A stretch of DNA of 64,000 nucleotides from Massilia phyllostachyos (GCF_021044825.1 NZ_JAJNOC010000009.1:155689-219688); one strand, 5' to 3'; shown: positions 15,334-26,520, counted from the stretch's first letter. A program made the numbers and translations. Notes: a model not told the origin generated them from the sequence alone.

Positions 15334-16587
15334 ATGTACCAACACATCAAGGTCCCGGCCGACGGCCAGAAAATCACCGTCAACGCCGACGCCTCGCTGA
15401 GCGTGCCCGATCATCCGATCATCCCCTATATCGTCGGCGACGGCACCGGCATCGACATCACCCCGGTGATGCTGAAGGTGGTCGATGCGGCGGTGGCCAA
15501 GGCTTATGGCGGCGCGCGCAAGATCAGCTGGATGGAAATCTATGCGGGCGAGAAGTCGACCAATGTGTATGGCCCCGATGTGTGGCTGCCGGGCGAGACC
15601 CTGGAAGCGGTCAAGGATTACGTGGTCTCGATCAAGGGCCCGCTCACCACTCCGGTCGGCGGCGGCATCCGCTCGCTGAACGTGGCGCTGCGCCAGGAAC
15701 TCGACCTGTACGTCTGTCTGCGCCCGGTGCGCTATTTTGCCGGCGTGCCGTCGCCGCTGAAGCAGCCGGAAAAGACCGATATGGTGATCTTCCGCGAGAA
15801 CTCGGAAGACATCTATGCCGGCATCGAATGGGCCGAAGGGTCGGACGGCGTGAAAAAGATGATCAAGTTCCTGACCGAGGAAATGGGCGTCAAGAAGATC
15901 CGCTTCCCGGAAACCTCGGGCCTCGGCATCAAGCCGGTCTCGCGCGAAGGCACCGAGCGCCTGGTACGCAAGGCGATCGGGTATGCGATCGACAACGACA
16001 AGCCCTCGGTGACCCTGGTCCACAAGGGCAATATCATGAAGTACACCGAGGGCGGTTTCCGCGACTGGGGCTACGCCCTGGCGCAAAAGGAATTCGGCGC
16101 CGAGCTGATCGACGGCGGCCCATGGTGCAAGTTCAAGAATCCGAAGACCGGCCGCGAGATCACGATCAAGGATTCGATCGCGGACGCCTTCCTGCAGCAG
16201 ATCCTGCTGCGCCCCGCCGAATACAGCGTGATCGCCACCCTGAACCTGAACGGCGACTATATTTCGGATGCACTGGCCGCGCAGGTCGGCGGCATCGGCA
16301 TCGCGCCGGGTGCGAATATGTCGGATTCGGTGGCGATGTTCGAAGCGACCCACGGCACCGCGCCCAAATACGCGGGCAAGGATTACGTGAACCCGGGTTC
16401 GCTGATCCTTTCGGCAGAGATGATGCTCCGCCATATGGGGTGGATCGAGGCGGCGAACCTGATCATCAGCGCGATGGAAAAGGCGATCACCTCGAAAAAG
16501 GTCACCTACGACTTCGCCCGTTTGATGGAAGGCGCGACCCAGGTCTCGTGCTCGGGCTTCGGCGAAGTGATGATCGAGCAGATGTGA
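15334..16587 (+). CDS. icd: NADP-dependent isocitrate dehydrogenase, dimeric type
   Basis: 417 residues, the size of the Escherichia coli Icd homodimer. It carries the substrate-binding loop GGGIRSLNVALRQELDLYVC (with the serine that is phosphorylated by AceK in enteric bacteria), the metal-binding aspartates in LNGDYISD, and ATHGTAPKYAGKDYVNPGS near the NADP site. Start MYQHIKVPADGQKI follows GGGAGAACAC. Cytoplasmic TCA-cycle enzyme making 2-oxoglutarate. It shares its upstream control module with the unrelated monomeric enzyme at 11297. Its stop codon overlaps the start of the small disrupted gene at 16587 (TGATG). Confidence 0.97.
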   Translation: MYQHIKVPADGQKITVNADASLSVPDHPIIPYIVGDGTGIDITPVMLKVVDAAVAKAYGGARKISWMEIYAGEKSTNVYGPDVWLPGETLEAVKDYVVSIKGPLTTPVGGGIRSLNVALRQELDLYVCLRPVRYFAGVPSPLKQPEKTDMVIFRENSEDIYAGIEWAEGSDGVKKMIKFLTEEMGVKKIRFPETSGLGIKPVSREGTERLVRKAIGYAIDNDKPSVTLVHKGNIMKYTEGGFRDWGYALAQKEFGAELIDGGPWCKFKNPKTGREITIKDSIADAFLQQILLRPAEYSVIATLNLNGDYISDALAAQVGGIGIAPGANMSDSVAMFEATHGTAPKYAGKDYVNPGSLILSAEMMLRHMGWIEAANLIISAMEKAITSKKVTYDFARLMEGATQVSCSGFGEVMIEQM

Positions 16588-16952
16588 TGGACCCGGCGGC
16601 GCACTACGAGCGTGTGAAAAATTCGTCCATGGCTGCGTTGCCTCGTCTCGCCGTACGAGTGTACTGTCTTCGACTCGGCGCCTTGCCATAGCCGTTTTTT
16701 CACACCCTCTACGAGCGGATCGGCCGCCTGGTCTACGGTTTCCACCGCTGGGTGAAACCCGAACGCCTGCGCGACCCGCAGGCGCTGCCGCCGGCCTTCG
16801 CCGAACGCGGCGCCGCGCTGGCGGAGCGCTACGATACGGCGCTGGCGAGTTTCCAGACAGGGGAGGGCGCTGCGAGCAGCGCGGATATCGCCGCACTATT
16901 GGCGGACGCCGAAGCGTTCATCCGCGCGATGCAGGCGGCGGGAGCGGAGTAG
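16587..16952 (+). pseudogene. Small unknown gene split by a MITE-like insertion
   Basis: The frame opens at an ATG overlapping the icd stop and reads MDPAAHYER before running into a 94-bp inverted-repeat element that brings an in-frame TAG (16689-16691). Beyond the element the sequence resumes with YERIGRLVYGFHRWVKPERL and continues to a TAG at 16950. The nine bases CTACGAGCG occur on both sides (16604-16612 and 16709-16717). Taking out one copy plus the element (105 bases) restores an unbroken 86-residue frame, MDPAAHYERIGRLVYGFHRW through AFIRAMQAAGAE. The reconstructed protein is helical and arginine/alanine-rich, no family recognised. It was probably cotranslated with icd. The downstream ATG at 16752 could still make a 66-residue C-terminal piece. 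Confidence 0.8.
16612..16705. mobile_element. MITE-like palindromic element inserted in the gene downstream of icd
   Basis: Ends are exact inverted repeats GTGTGAAAAA (16612-16621) and TTTTTCACAC (16696-16705). No open frame for a transposase. The flanking direct repeat CTACGAGCG (left 16604-16612, right 16709-16717) looks like a target-site duplication of 8-9 bp; the three bases CCT between the right terminal repeat and the right duplicate may be part of the element, giving a 97-bp length. It must be moved in trans by a transposase coded elsewhere. Confidence 0.75.
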
Positions 16953-16990
16953 TATCCATTCCGATCGGGACGAATAATGGAACGCGGGGC

Positions 16991-17018
16991 GAAAAAAAAC
17001 CCCGCCAGGGCGGGGTTT
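16991..17018 (-). terminator. Rho-independent terminator of the cold shock gene
   Basis: AAACCCCGC and GCGGGGTTT form a nine-pair stem around CAGG; on the minus strand it is followed by a run of T (A run at 16992-16999 on the plus strand). Confidence 0.85.
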
Positions 17019-17040
17019 CTTGCTTCCGGGAGGGGAAAGA

Positions 17041-17244
17041 TTACATGCCCTGGATGTTGGAAGCTTGCTTGCCTTTCGGGCCTTGCGTGACTTCGAATTG
17101 GACTTTTTGACCTTCTTTGAGGGTCTTAAAACCGTTCATATTGATCGCGGAGAAGTGTGCAAACAGATCCTCGCCGCCGTCATCAGGAGTGATGAAGCCA
17201 AAGCCTTTGGAATCATTGAACCACTTAACAGTACCAGTTGCCAT
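17041..17244 (-). CDS. cspA: Cold shock protein, CspA family
   Basis: 67 residues, a single cold-shock domain. It begins MATGTVKWFNDSKGFGFITP, which contains both RNA-binding motifs' first part (KGFGFITP), followed by DLFAHFSAINMNGF (second motif), and ends GKQASNIQGM. It binds single-stranded RNA and DNA as an RNA chaperone. The leader of about 110 bases upstream contains a 16-base palindrome (17287-17302), in line with leader-controlled expression of csp genes, although the gene may be constitutive. Terminator at 16991-17018. Confidence 0.96.
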   Translation of the reverse strand: MATGTVKWFNDSKGFGFITPDDGGEDLFAHFSAINMNGFKTLKEGQKVQFEVTQGPKGKQASNIQGM

Positions 17245-17565
17245 AAAAGAACTTTCAAATTTTAACTAATCACACGAGCCATAAAAGCAAGAAGCTTCTT
17301 GCCCCCTCCTCAGCCTGCTCACTTCTTATCAACAAGTACATAAGTACACAGTCGATAACTGCATTGTTGGTTGAATAACCACGCAAGTCAAGAGCTTTTG
17401 CGCGCTTGTTGCCAAATTTTTCACGGCAGAGGTAACCCAGCTCTTGATTTCGTCAATTGGATCGCCATCTGCGCATTCAACGGAAAACGCGTAAGATGGA
17501 AAGCACATGAAAACGAGCTGATGTTTACGCTTGGCACTGATTTTGAAAGCATTAGAATACGTCCC
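17245..17565. promoter_or_regulatory. Divergent control region between cspA and clpS
   Basis: 320 bases without a gene, clearly AT-richer than the surroundings. For cspA (minus strand) a possible promoter is TTGACT (17391-17386), 17 bases, AACAAT (17368-17363). The transcribed leader would contain the perfect palindrome GCAAGAAGCTTCTTGC (17287-17302), able to fold as a hairpin. For clpS no strong promoter stands out. Several in-frame ATGs upstream of clpS (17507, 17521) extend its frame but lack family similarity. Confidence 0.5.
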
Positions 17566-17864
17566 ATGGCTACCAAGCATGACACCGAACAGCTGCTGGA
17601 ACGGCAGACAGTAAAACCGCCACCGCTTTACCAGGTGGCGTTGCTGAACGACGACTACACGCCAATGGAATTCGTGGTCGCGATCATCCAGGAGTACTTC
17701 AACAAGGATCGCGAAACGGCGACCCAGATCATGCTTTCCGTGCACCAGCACGGCAAGGGCGTGTGCGGGGTGTTTTCCAAAGATATAGCGTGTACCAAAG
17801 TGGAGTTTGTCTTAACGCATGCGCGTAAGGCAGGGCATCCCCTGCAATGCGTGATGGAGGAAGT

Positions 17865-17868
<4 letters not shown>
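17566..17868 (+). CDS. clpS: ATP-dependent Clp protease adaptor ClpS
   Basis: 100 residues. After a flexible basic start (MATKHDTEQLLERQTVKPPP) comes the folded core with YQVALLNDDYTPMEFVVAII, where the NDDYTPMEFV segment forms the N-end-rule degron pocket, and the conserved VHQHGKGVCGVFSKDIA and ARKAGHPLQCVMEEV. ClpS binds the N-domain of ClpA and delivers substrates with destabilising N-termini. The ATG at 17566 is chosen because MATKHD matches the usual start of betaproteobacterial ClpS. Its stop overlaps the clpA start (ATGA), so the pair is coupled. Confidence 0.96.
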
Positions 17869-20165
<2,297 letters not shown>

Positions 20166-20182
20166 GGTTTGGTCTTGCGATG

Positions 20183-20210
20183 AAAACCGCGCTTTGGCGC
20201 GGTTTTTTTT
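20183..20210 (+). terminator. Rho-independent terminator of clpSA
   Basis: AACCGCGC (20185-20192) pairs with GCGCGGTT (20197-20204) around TTTG, followed by a run of T. Confidence 0.88.
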
Positions 20211-20236
20211 TGCGCTAACGCTTTGCGAACAAAATT

Positions 20237-20366
20237 GGGTTCCCGCCTTCGCGGGAACGACGGTCTTTAAGCTAGCTCCCTTAATCGGCGCTGCGATATT
20301 AGTTGGCCTTGAAACCGTCATTCCCGCGCAGGCGGGAATACTGCCACTGGCACTATTCCCTCCAAG
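20237..20366. repeat. Pair of REP-like hairpins in inverted orientation
   Basis: Hairpin GTTCCCGC-CTTC-GCGGGAAC (20239-20258) followed by GACGG, and after about 50 bases ACCGTC with hairpin ATTCCCGC-GCAG-GCGGGAAT (20320-20339), so the two face each other. Immediately after, TGCCACTGGCA lies within a further near-palindrome (GGGAATACTGCCACTGGCAC and TATTCCC). The same parts recur at 39699-39812, and degenerate versions at 47549 and 62328. The rest of the 304-base gap (20166-20469) between clpA and the next gene shows only the clpA terminator and no clear promoter. Confidence 0.7.
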
Positions 20367-20469
20367 TTTGCCAGCACACCCGCGACCCACTTTTTTTGCA
20401 CGTATGCACGCCGAATCCACATGCGCGTGTGGCAAACTCATCCTCTTTCCCAAACTTGCCACACAGAAC

Positions 20470-23400
20470 ATGACCGTCCCCCGCACCATCCTCGCGCTGT
20501 CCCTGGCGCTCATCGGCAGCCAGGCCGCCGCCGCCGACCCCTACTTCCGTTTCCCCGCCGTGCGCGGCGACACCGTCGTCTTCACCGCCGAGGGCGACCT
20601 GTGGCGCACCACGCTGGCCGGCGGCAAGGCCACGCGCCTGACCACCCACCCGTCGAGCGAAACCCAGGCCGCGATTTCCCCGGACGGCAAATCGATCGCC
20701 TTCGCCGCCTCCTACGAAGGCGCGCAGGAAGCCTATGTGATGCCGATCGAGGGCGGCCTGCCCAAGCGCGTCACCTTCGAAAACGGCGGTGTGACGGTGC
20801 TGGGCTGGACCGCGCAGGGCGAGGTCCTGGTGAGCACCGAGAATTCGACCGGCCCATCGAAGCACCGCGTGGTCGCGGCGCTGGACCCGGCCAGGCTGAC
20901 GCGCCGCGTGCTGCCGCTGGCCGACGCCAACGACGCCACCCTGAGCGACGACGGCCGCACCGTGTTCTTCACGCGCATGGGCCTGTCGATGACCAACGAT
21001 AACGTCAAGGCCTACCGCGGCGGGGCGCACGCGCAGTTGTGGCGCTACGAGCTGGGCCAGCCGGGCGAGGCGACGCCGATGTTCAAGGGCGACGACGCCA
21101 ACAACCGGCGCGCCATGTGGTGGCAGGGCCGGGTCTACTTCATCAGCGATGCCGGCGGCTCGGACAATATCTGGTCGGCGCTGCCCGACGGGAGCGACCG
21201 CAAGGTCCACACCAAGCACAGCGACTGGGACGTGCGCACCGCCTCGCTGGGCGACGGCCGCATCGCCTACCAGCTGGGCGCCGACCTGCACGTGTTCGAC
21301 ATCGCCAGCGGCGCCGACACCGTCGTGAAGGCCAGCCTGGTGTCGGACTTCGACCAGCAGCGCACCCGCCGCGTGCGCTCGCCGCTCGATGCGCTGACCG
21401 ATATCGAGGTGGCCAACAAGGCCGAGCGCATCGTGCTGACCGCGCGCGGCCGCGTCACCGTCGCCGGCACCGGCAGCCACCGCCGGGTCGAGATCGCGGT
21501 GCCTGAAGGGGCGCGCGCCCGCAGCGCGGTGTTCAGCCACGACGACAAATGGGTCTACGCGTTTGTGGACACCACCGGCGAGAACGAGATCTGGCGCTAC
21601 GCCGCCGACGGTTCCGGCAAGGGCGAGCGCCTGACGACGGATGGCGCCAGCCACCGTTCCGGCATCTATCCTTCGCCGGACGGCAAGTGGCTGGCCCACA
21701 CCGACAAGAAGGGCCGCACCTGGCTGCTCGACCTGAACGCGAAGACCAATGTGATCATCGACGACGCGCGCCAGGTCGGCGCCGACCGTCCGGACCAGGT
21801 GGTGTGGTCGCCCGACAGCCGCAACCTGGCCTTCGTGCGCGTCGGCAGCAGCGAGCAGCGCAACCAGATCGGCATGTACAACCTGCCGTCGAAGTCCAAG
21901 GCCTTCGTCACCACCGACCGCTACACCGCCGATTCGCCGGTGTTCTCGCCGGACGGTAAATGGCTGTACTTCCTCTCGGCGCGCAACTTCAACGTCAGCA
22001 ATGGCGGCCCATGGGGCGACCGTAACATGGGGCCGGTGTTCGACCGCCGTGTCGGCGTGTATGCGCTGGCGCTGCAGCCCGGCGTGCGCTTCCCGTTCAA
22101 GGCCGAGGACGAGCTGACCAAGCCGGAAGAGAAGTCGCCGGAAGCCGCCGCGCGCCTGGCGGTGACCACGCCGGGCAAGGAAGACGCCGTCGCGATCGCC
22201 GCGGCCACGGCCGCTGCGAATGCCGTCAACGCGGCCAATGCCGACAAGGCCAAACCGGCGGCGCCGGTGCCGGCGGTCGACTACGCCGGCCTGCGCGAGC
22301 GCCTGTACGTGGTGCCGATCGCACCGGGCAACTACCGCGGCCTCGACATCGACGACAAGCGCCTCTACCTGCTCGACACCGGCGACAACGGACGCGGCGT
22401 GCTGAAAACCCTGGAGATCTCGCGCAGCTCGCCGCAACCGGAAACCTTCGCCGCCAACGTGCGCAGCTGGGGCCTGAGCAGCGACCGCAAGCACGTGTTC
22501 TACCGCACCGCTGCCGCCACCGGTCCGGGCGAGATGCTGATCGTTCCGGCCGGCGCCAAGGCACCGGCCGACGTCAGCAAGGCGCGCGTGAAGGTCGACG
22601 ACTGGGCGATCAGCACCAATCCGCGCCTGGAATGGACGCAGATGTTCAACGACGCCTGGCGCATGCACCGCGACTTCCTGTACGACGCCAATATGCGCGG
22701 CGTCGACTGGGCCGCCGTGCGCGGCAAGTACGCGCCGCTGGTAGAGCGCGTGACCGACCGCGCGGAACTGAACGACGTGCTGGGCATGATGGTGGGTGAA
22801 TTGGGCGCGCTGCACTCGCAGATCGTCCCGGGCGACATCCGCCGCGCCACCGGCGAGGGCGTGCCGTCGAGCCTGGGCGCGGTGCTCTCGCGCGTCGGCG
22901 ACGGCTTCCGGGTCGACCGCATCTACCGCAGCGAGCCGGAGCTGCCGCTCGAACGCGGCCCGCTGGCGCAACCCGACGTCGGTGTCAAGGAGGGCGACAT
23001 CATCACCGCCGTCAACGGCAAGCAGCTCAGCGAATCGCGCGACATCGCCGACCTGCTGCTCGACCAGGCCGACAAGCAGGTGCTGCTGCACGTGAAGAGC
23101 GGCGGCGACAAGAACGCCAAGCCGCGCGCCGTGATCGTCACGCCGGTGTCGATGGTGCGCCACGCCAGCCTGCGCTATGCCGACTGGGAGCAGGGCAGGG
23201 CGCAGCAGGCCGACGCGGCCTCGAAAGGCCGGATCGGCTACCTGCACCTGCGCGCCATGAGCACAGCCGACATCAACGCCTTCGCGCGCGACTTCTACGC
23301 CAACATCAACAAGGAAGGCCTGATCATCGACGTGCGCCGCAATAACGGCGGCAACATCGACAGCTGGATCATCGAGAAGCTGCTGCGCCGCTCGTGGGCG

Positions 23401-23892
23401 TTCTGGAGCGCGAACGGCAACCAGCCCCAGTCGAACATGCAGAACACCTTCCGCGGCCACCTGGTGGTGCTGATGGACGAGCTGACCTACTCGGACGGCG
23501 AGACCTTCGCGGCCGGCATCAAGGCCCTGAAACTGGGCCCGCTGGTCGGCAAGCGCAGCGCCGGCGCCGGCGTCTGGCTCAGCGACGGCAACACCCTGGC
23601 GGACAACGGCCGCGCGCGCGTGGCCGAATTCGGCCAGTTCGCGACCGACGGCGAGTGGCTGATCGAAGGCGTGGGCGTGACCCCGGACGTGGAGGTCGAG
23701 AACCTGCCGCACGAGACCTTCGCCGGCCGCGACCGCCAGCTGGAAGTGGCGATCGAGCTGCTCGAGAAGAAGATGGCGGAGCAGCCGGTCAAGCCGTGGA
23801 AACCGGCGGCGATTCCCGCGTTGCGCCGCGACGGCGGCCCGCGCGAAGGCATCCCGCGCGAAGGCGCGGCGGGCGGCGCGACCCAGCGCTGA
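20470..23892 (+). CDS. Tricorn-like S41 protease, exported
   Basis: 1140 residues with a signal peptide (ILALSLALIGSQAAAAD). Residues about 24-330 and 340-600 form WD-like beta-propeller repeats (SPDGKSIAFAASYEGAQEAY, SPDGKWLAHTDKKG, SPDSRNLAFVRVG). A PDZ domain follows (GVKEGDIITAVNGKQLSESR), then the S41 catalytic core. Candidate catalytic residues are His782 in GALHSQI and Ser1008 in TYSDGETFAAG, matching the tricorn arrangement in which the serine lies in SDGE. A run of alanines near 570-590 links the domains. Bacterial relatives are exported peptidases taking up oligopeptides, presumably degraded in the periplasm. It is a single gene with repeats upstream and a chemoreceptor downstream. 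Confidence 0.92.
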   Translation: MTVPRTILALSLALIGSQAAAADPYFRFPAVRGDTVVFTAEGDLWRTTLAGGKATRLTTHPSSETQAAISPDGKSIAFAASYEGAQEAYVMPIEGGLPKRVTFENGGVTVLGWTAQGEVLVSTENSTGPSKHRVVAALDPARLTRRVLPLADANDATLSDDGRTVFFTRMGLSMTNDNVKAYRGGAHAQLWRYELGQPGEATPMFKGDDANNRRAMWWQGRVYFISDAGGSDNIWSALPDGSDRKVHTKHSDWDVRTASLGDGRIAYQLGADLHVFDIASGADTVVKASLVSDFDQQRTRRVRSPLDALTDIEVANKAERIVLTARGRVTVAGTGSHRRVEIAVPEGARARSAVFSHDDKWVYAFVDTTGENEIWRYAADGSGKGERLTTDGASHRSGIYPSPDGKWLAHTDKKGRTWLLDLNAKTNVIIDDARQVGADRPDQVVWSPDSRNLAFVRVGSSEQRNQIGMYNLPSKSKAFVTTDRYTADSPVFSPDGKWLYFLSARNFNVSNGGPWGDRNMGPVFDRRVGVYALALQPGVRFPFKAEDELTKPEEKSPEAAARLAVTTPGKEDAVAIAAATAAANAVNAANADKAKPAAPVPAVDYAGLRERLYVVPIAPGNYRGLDIDDKRLYLLDTGDNGRGVLKTLEISRSSPQPETFAANVRSWGLSSDRKHVFYRTAAATGPGEMLIVPAGAKAPADVSKARVKVDDWAISTNPRLEWTQMFNDAWRMHRDFLYDANMRGVDWAAVRGKYAPLVERVTDRAELNDVLGMMVGELGALHSQIVPGDIRRATGEGVPSSLGAVLSRVGDGFRVDRIYRSEPELPLERGPLAQPDVGVKEGDIITAVNGKQLSESRDIADLLLDQADKQVLLHVKSGGDKNAKPRAVIVTPVSMVRHASLRYADWEQGRAQQADAASKGRIGYLHLRAMSTADINAFARDFYANINKEGLIIDVRRNNGGNIDSWIIEKLLRRSWAFWSANGNQPQSNMQNTFRGHLVVLMDELTYSDGETFAAGIKALKLGPLVGKRSAGAGVWLSDGNTLADNGRARVAEFGQFATDGEWLIEGVGVTPDVEVENLPHETFAGRDRQLEVAIELLEKKMAEQPVKPWKPAAIPALRRDGGPREGIPREGAAGGATQR

Positions 23893-23993
23893 CAGGCGAC
23901 ATTGTGGCGGCGTGGTGAAACGGTATCTGCCGTTCATCACGCCGTCACAATTTGTTTCTATGATGCAAGCATCTTCCTTTCGAGGTACTTGCA

Positions 23994-25595
23994 ATGCGAC
24001 TCGATTCGCTCCAGACCGGCACCAGGATCCTCGGCGCCTTCGCTCTCGTTTCCCTGCTCCTCATCATGCTGGCCGGCGTCGCGCTGTGGCGCATGCAGGC
24101 CACCGACGCGCTCACCAGCGACCTGGTCTACGACAAGCTGGCCAAGCAGCAGCTGACCTCCGACCTGCTCGGCGCCGAGCGCCTGAACGGCTCGCGCACC
24201 GTCGCCATCGCGCGCAGCGACAGCCTGGAGCTGGCCGATTACTTCAACGCTCAGCTGGCCGCCGGCAAGAAGAACGTGGCCGCGATCGAAGCCAAACTCA
24301 CCAGGCTGCCGCGTTCGGCGCGCGAAGCCGCCCTGATGGCCGAGGCGGGCAAGCACAAGGCGGCGCTGGACAAGGTGCAGGCGGCGCTGTTCCAGGCCAA
24401 GGAATTCGGCCAGACCGGGGTCGTCGAGGGACTGGTCGGCGGCGACTGGGAACGGCACTACCAGGCCTATACCGGCGCGCTGGCGGCGCTGCTGGCCCAC
24501 GAGGGCGAGGCGGCGCACCGCCTGGCCGAGGAGTCTGGCGCGGCATCGGCCTTCGGCAAGTCGCTGGTTCTCATTCTCGGCCTGGCGGCGCTCGGCGTCG
24601 GCGCGCTGCTCGCCTGGGTCCTGACCCGCAGCATCGTCGGCCCGCTCAGGGAGGCGGCGCAGCTGGCCGAGCAAGTAGCGCACGGCGACCTGCGTCCGCT
24701 CATCCGCCACCGGCGGCGCGATGAGATCGGCCGCCTGTTCGACGCCCTGAATGGCATGACCGGCGGCGTGGCGGCCACCGTGTCCCAGGTGTTGCAGGGC
24801 GCGCAGGCGATCGACTCGGCGTCGAGCGAGATTGCCGACGGCAACGGCGACCTGTCGCGCCGCACCGAGCGCCAGGCCGCGGCCCTGAGCCAGACCGTCG
24901 GCGCGATGGACGCGCTGCTCGCGGCGATCGCCCGCAACAACAACAGCGCGCGCTCGGCCAACGCCCTGATCCAGGCCGCCTCCAGCGTCGCCAGCCGCAG
25001 CGCCGGGGCGGTCGAGCAGATGGTCGCGCGCATGGGCGCCATCAAGGCCTCGGCCGACAAGATCACCGACATCACCGGCATGATCGACAGCATCGCCTTC
25101 CAGACCAATATCCTGGCGCTGAACGCGGCGGTGGAGGCGGCGCGCGCCGGCAGCGAAGGACGCGGCTTCGCGGTGGTGGCGGCTGAGGTGCGCAACCTGG
25201 CCCAGCACTCGGCCACCGCGGCCAAGGAAATCAAGCGCCTGATCCACGAATCGAGCGAGCAGATCGCCGCCGGCACCGGCATCGCCGGCACCGCGGGCGA
25301 GACCATGCGCGCGGTGCTGCAGCACGTGCACGAGGTAGCGGGCCTGCTGGAGACCATCCATGCCGCCAGCGGCGAGCAGGCCGGCGGGGTGGAGCAGGTC
25401 AGCCGGGCGATCGCCGAGATGGACGAGTCGACCCAGCAGAATGCGGCGATGGTCGAGGAAGCCGCGGCCGCGGCGGAATCGATGCGGCGCCAGGCGGCCG
25501 AGCTGTCGGCGCTGGTGGCGACGTTCAAACTGCGCGAGGTGGCAAAAGCGGCAGAAGCGGCCGCAGTGGCCAGAGCCCCGCTGGCGCTTACTTGA
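23994..25595 (+). CDS. Methyl-accepting chemotaxis protein
   Basis: 533 residues. First membrane helix about 11-32 (ILGAFALVSLLLIMLAGVAL), a periplasmic four-helix sensor (about 33-185), second membrane helix about 188-208 (LVLILGLAALGVGALLAWVL), HAMP (RSIVGPLREAAQLAEQVAHG), and the cytoplasmic signalling domain whose hairpin tip reads IDSIAFQTNILALNAAVEAA. The Tsr-type methylation helices flank it (QAAALSQTVGAMD; QQNAAMVEEAAAAAESM). The chain ends without the NWETF pentapeptide that tethers CheR. No che genes nearby, so it is an orphan receptor; the ligand is unknown. Its 3' end overlaps the convergent gene by eight bases. Confidence 0.94.
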   Translation: MRLDSLQTGTRILGAFALVSLLLIMLAGVALWRMQATDALTSDLVYDKLAKQQLTSDLLGAERLNGSRTVAIARSDSLELADYFNAQLAAGKKNVAAIEAKLTRLPRSAREAALMAEAGKHKAALDKVQAALFQAKEFGQTGVVEGLVGGDWERHYQAYTGALAALLAHEGEAAHRLAEESGAASAFGKSLVLILGLAALGVGALLAWVLTRSIVGPLREAAQLAEQVAHGDLRPLIRHRRRDEIGRLFDALNGMTGGVAATVSQVLQGAQAIDSASSEIADGNGDLSRRTERQAAALSQTVGAMDALLAAIARNNNSARSANALIQAASSVASRSAGAVEQMVARMGAIKASADKITDITGMIDSIAFQTNILALNAAVEAARAGSEGRGFAVVAAEVRNLAQHSATAAKEIKRLIHESSEQIAAGTGIAGTAGETMRAVLQHVHEVAGLLETIHAASGEQAGGVEQVSRAIAEMDESTQQNAAMVEEAAAAAESMRRQAAELSALVATFKLREVAKAAEAAAVARAPLALT

Positions 25596-25941
25596 TCAGC
25601 GGGACCACGTAGGCGTTCAGCTCGGCCAGCTTGCCCTCGCGCAGGCGCCAGACGTCGCAATACGAATTCGGCACCGGACGGCCGCCGTCGTCGTAGCTGG
25701 TGATCTCGCCGATCGCGGCGACCTGGTCGCCCTCCGCGATCATGCTGCGCACCGTGAAGTCGGGCGGCTCGACGTATTCCTCGGCCATCCAGCGCCGCAC
25801 CGCTTCCTTGCCGTACAGGGTTTCGCCGCCCACCGTGGACCAGATGACGTCTTCGGTGCAGTGGGACAGGAAGCCTTCGTTGTCGCCGGCGCGCACCGCC
25901 GCGTTGGCCTGCTCGAGGACGGCCTTGTTTTGTTCGGACAT
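25588..25941 (-). CDS. SnoaL-like/NTF2-family protein
   Basis: 117 residues with the fold of small SnoaL-like polyketide cyclase relatives: an initial helix (NKAVLEQANAAVRAGDNEGF), a strand with SHCTEDVIWSTVGGETLYG, KEAVRRWMAEEY, then a beta sheet (VRSMIAEGDQVAAIGEITSY; SYCDVWRLREGKLAELNAYV). Members include isomerases, dehydratases and many without known activity; no catalytic set is evident here. The ATG at 25939-25941 has AGGGAGACACC upstream, a strong ribosome site; extensions up to 26034 enter the repeat. It ends inside the 3' end of the convergent chemoreceptor gene. Confidence 0.85.
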   Translation of the reverse strand: MSEQNKAVLEQANAAVRAGDNEGFLSHCTEDVIWSTVGGETLYGKEAVRRWMAEEYVEPPDFTVRSMIAEGDQVAAIGEITSYDDGGRPVPNSYCDVWRLREGKLAELNAYVVPLIK

Positions 25942-26009
25942 GGTGTCTCCCTTGCGTTTGCTGGAAGGTGCAGCATACCGTAATGACGCCACCCGCAGCA
26001 CGCAGTTCC

Positions 26010-26122
26010 GTAGGGTGGGCAATCTTTTGCCCACGCGTTCAACTAACGATAGCGTCGCCTCGGTGCGCCCGGGAGTTGAACGCGTGGGCGGAGGACCGCG
26101 GGGCCGCCCAGGCCCACCCTAC
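26010..26122. repeat. Dispersed palindromic repeat, copy 2 (GTAGGGTGGGC family)
   Basis: Opens GTAGGGTGGGC and closes CACCCTAC, with inner inverted arms GCCCACGCGTTCAA (near 26029-26042) and TTGAACGCGTGGGC (26076-26089). Closely related to the element at 14475-14597; the middle differs. It fills most of the gap between two minus-strand genes. Confidence 0.78.
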
Positions 26123-26127
26123 AGGGA

Positions 26128-26520
26128 TCAGAAGTAGTGTTCGGCGTCCGGTGGCGGTACGACCCATGCGTGCATGCGCTCCTCGTACACCGACACGTTC
26201 GGCGCCGGAAATGCCGGGTCGGCGAAGGTCCCGACCGGAATCGTGATGAAGCCTTCCAGTCCCTCGGCCTTGTACCAGACCGTGGTGCCGCAGGTCGCGC
26301 AGAAGTGGAAGGTGGCGCGCGCGCCCGAGCCGCCCACCCGTACAAAGCTGGTGGACTGGCCTTCGATGACGACGGACTCCTCTGGAAAACGCGCCTGCGC
26401 CGCGAACACGCTGCCGCTGCGCCGCTGGCAGGCCAGGCAGTGGCAGATCGAGACGCGCACCGGATCGGCGTTCACGGTGGCCGTGAGCTGGCCGCAGCTG
26501 CAGGATGCCAGCCGCTCCAT
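26128..26520 (-). CDS. GFA-family protein (DUF636, zinc-binding)
   Basis: 130 residues of the glutathione-dependent formaldehyde-activating (Gfa/CENP-V) family. Zinc ligands are visible as SCSCGQL, CHCLACQRRSGS and FCATCGTTVWY. The family folds around a structural zinc; the name refers to a proposed role in combining formaldehyde with glutathione, which is not established for most members. The start overlaps the stop of the cystathionine gamma-lyase gene (TGATG), so it is the third gene of the transsulfuration operon. An alternative GTG start lies one codon upstream (26523). Confidence 0.88.
   Translation of the reverse strand: MERLASCSCGQLTATVNADPVRVSICHCLACQRRSGSVFAAQARFPEESVVIEGQSTSFVRVGGSGARATFHFCATCGTTVWYKAEGLEGFITIPVGTFADPAFPAPNVSVYEERMHAWVVPPPDAEHYF

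Noticed and set aside
16587..16691. 34-codon frame starting at the icd stop as an independent small gene
   Set aside because: Two thirds of it is the inserted palindromic element; only the first nine codons belong to the original gene.
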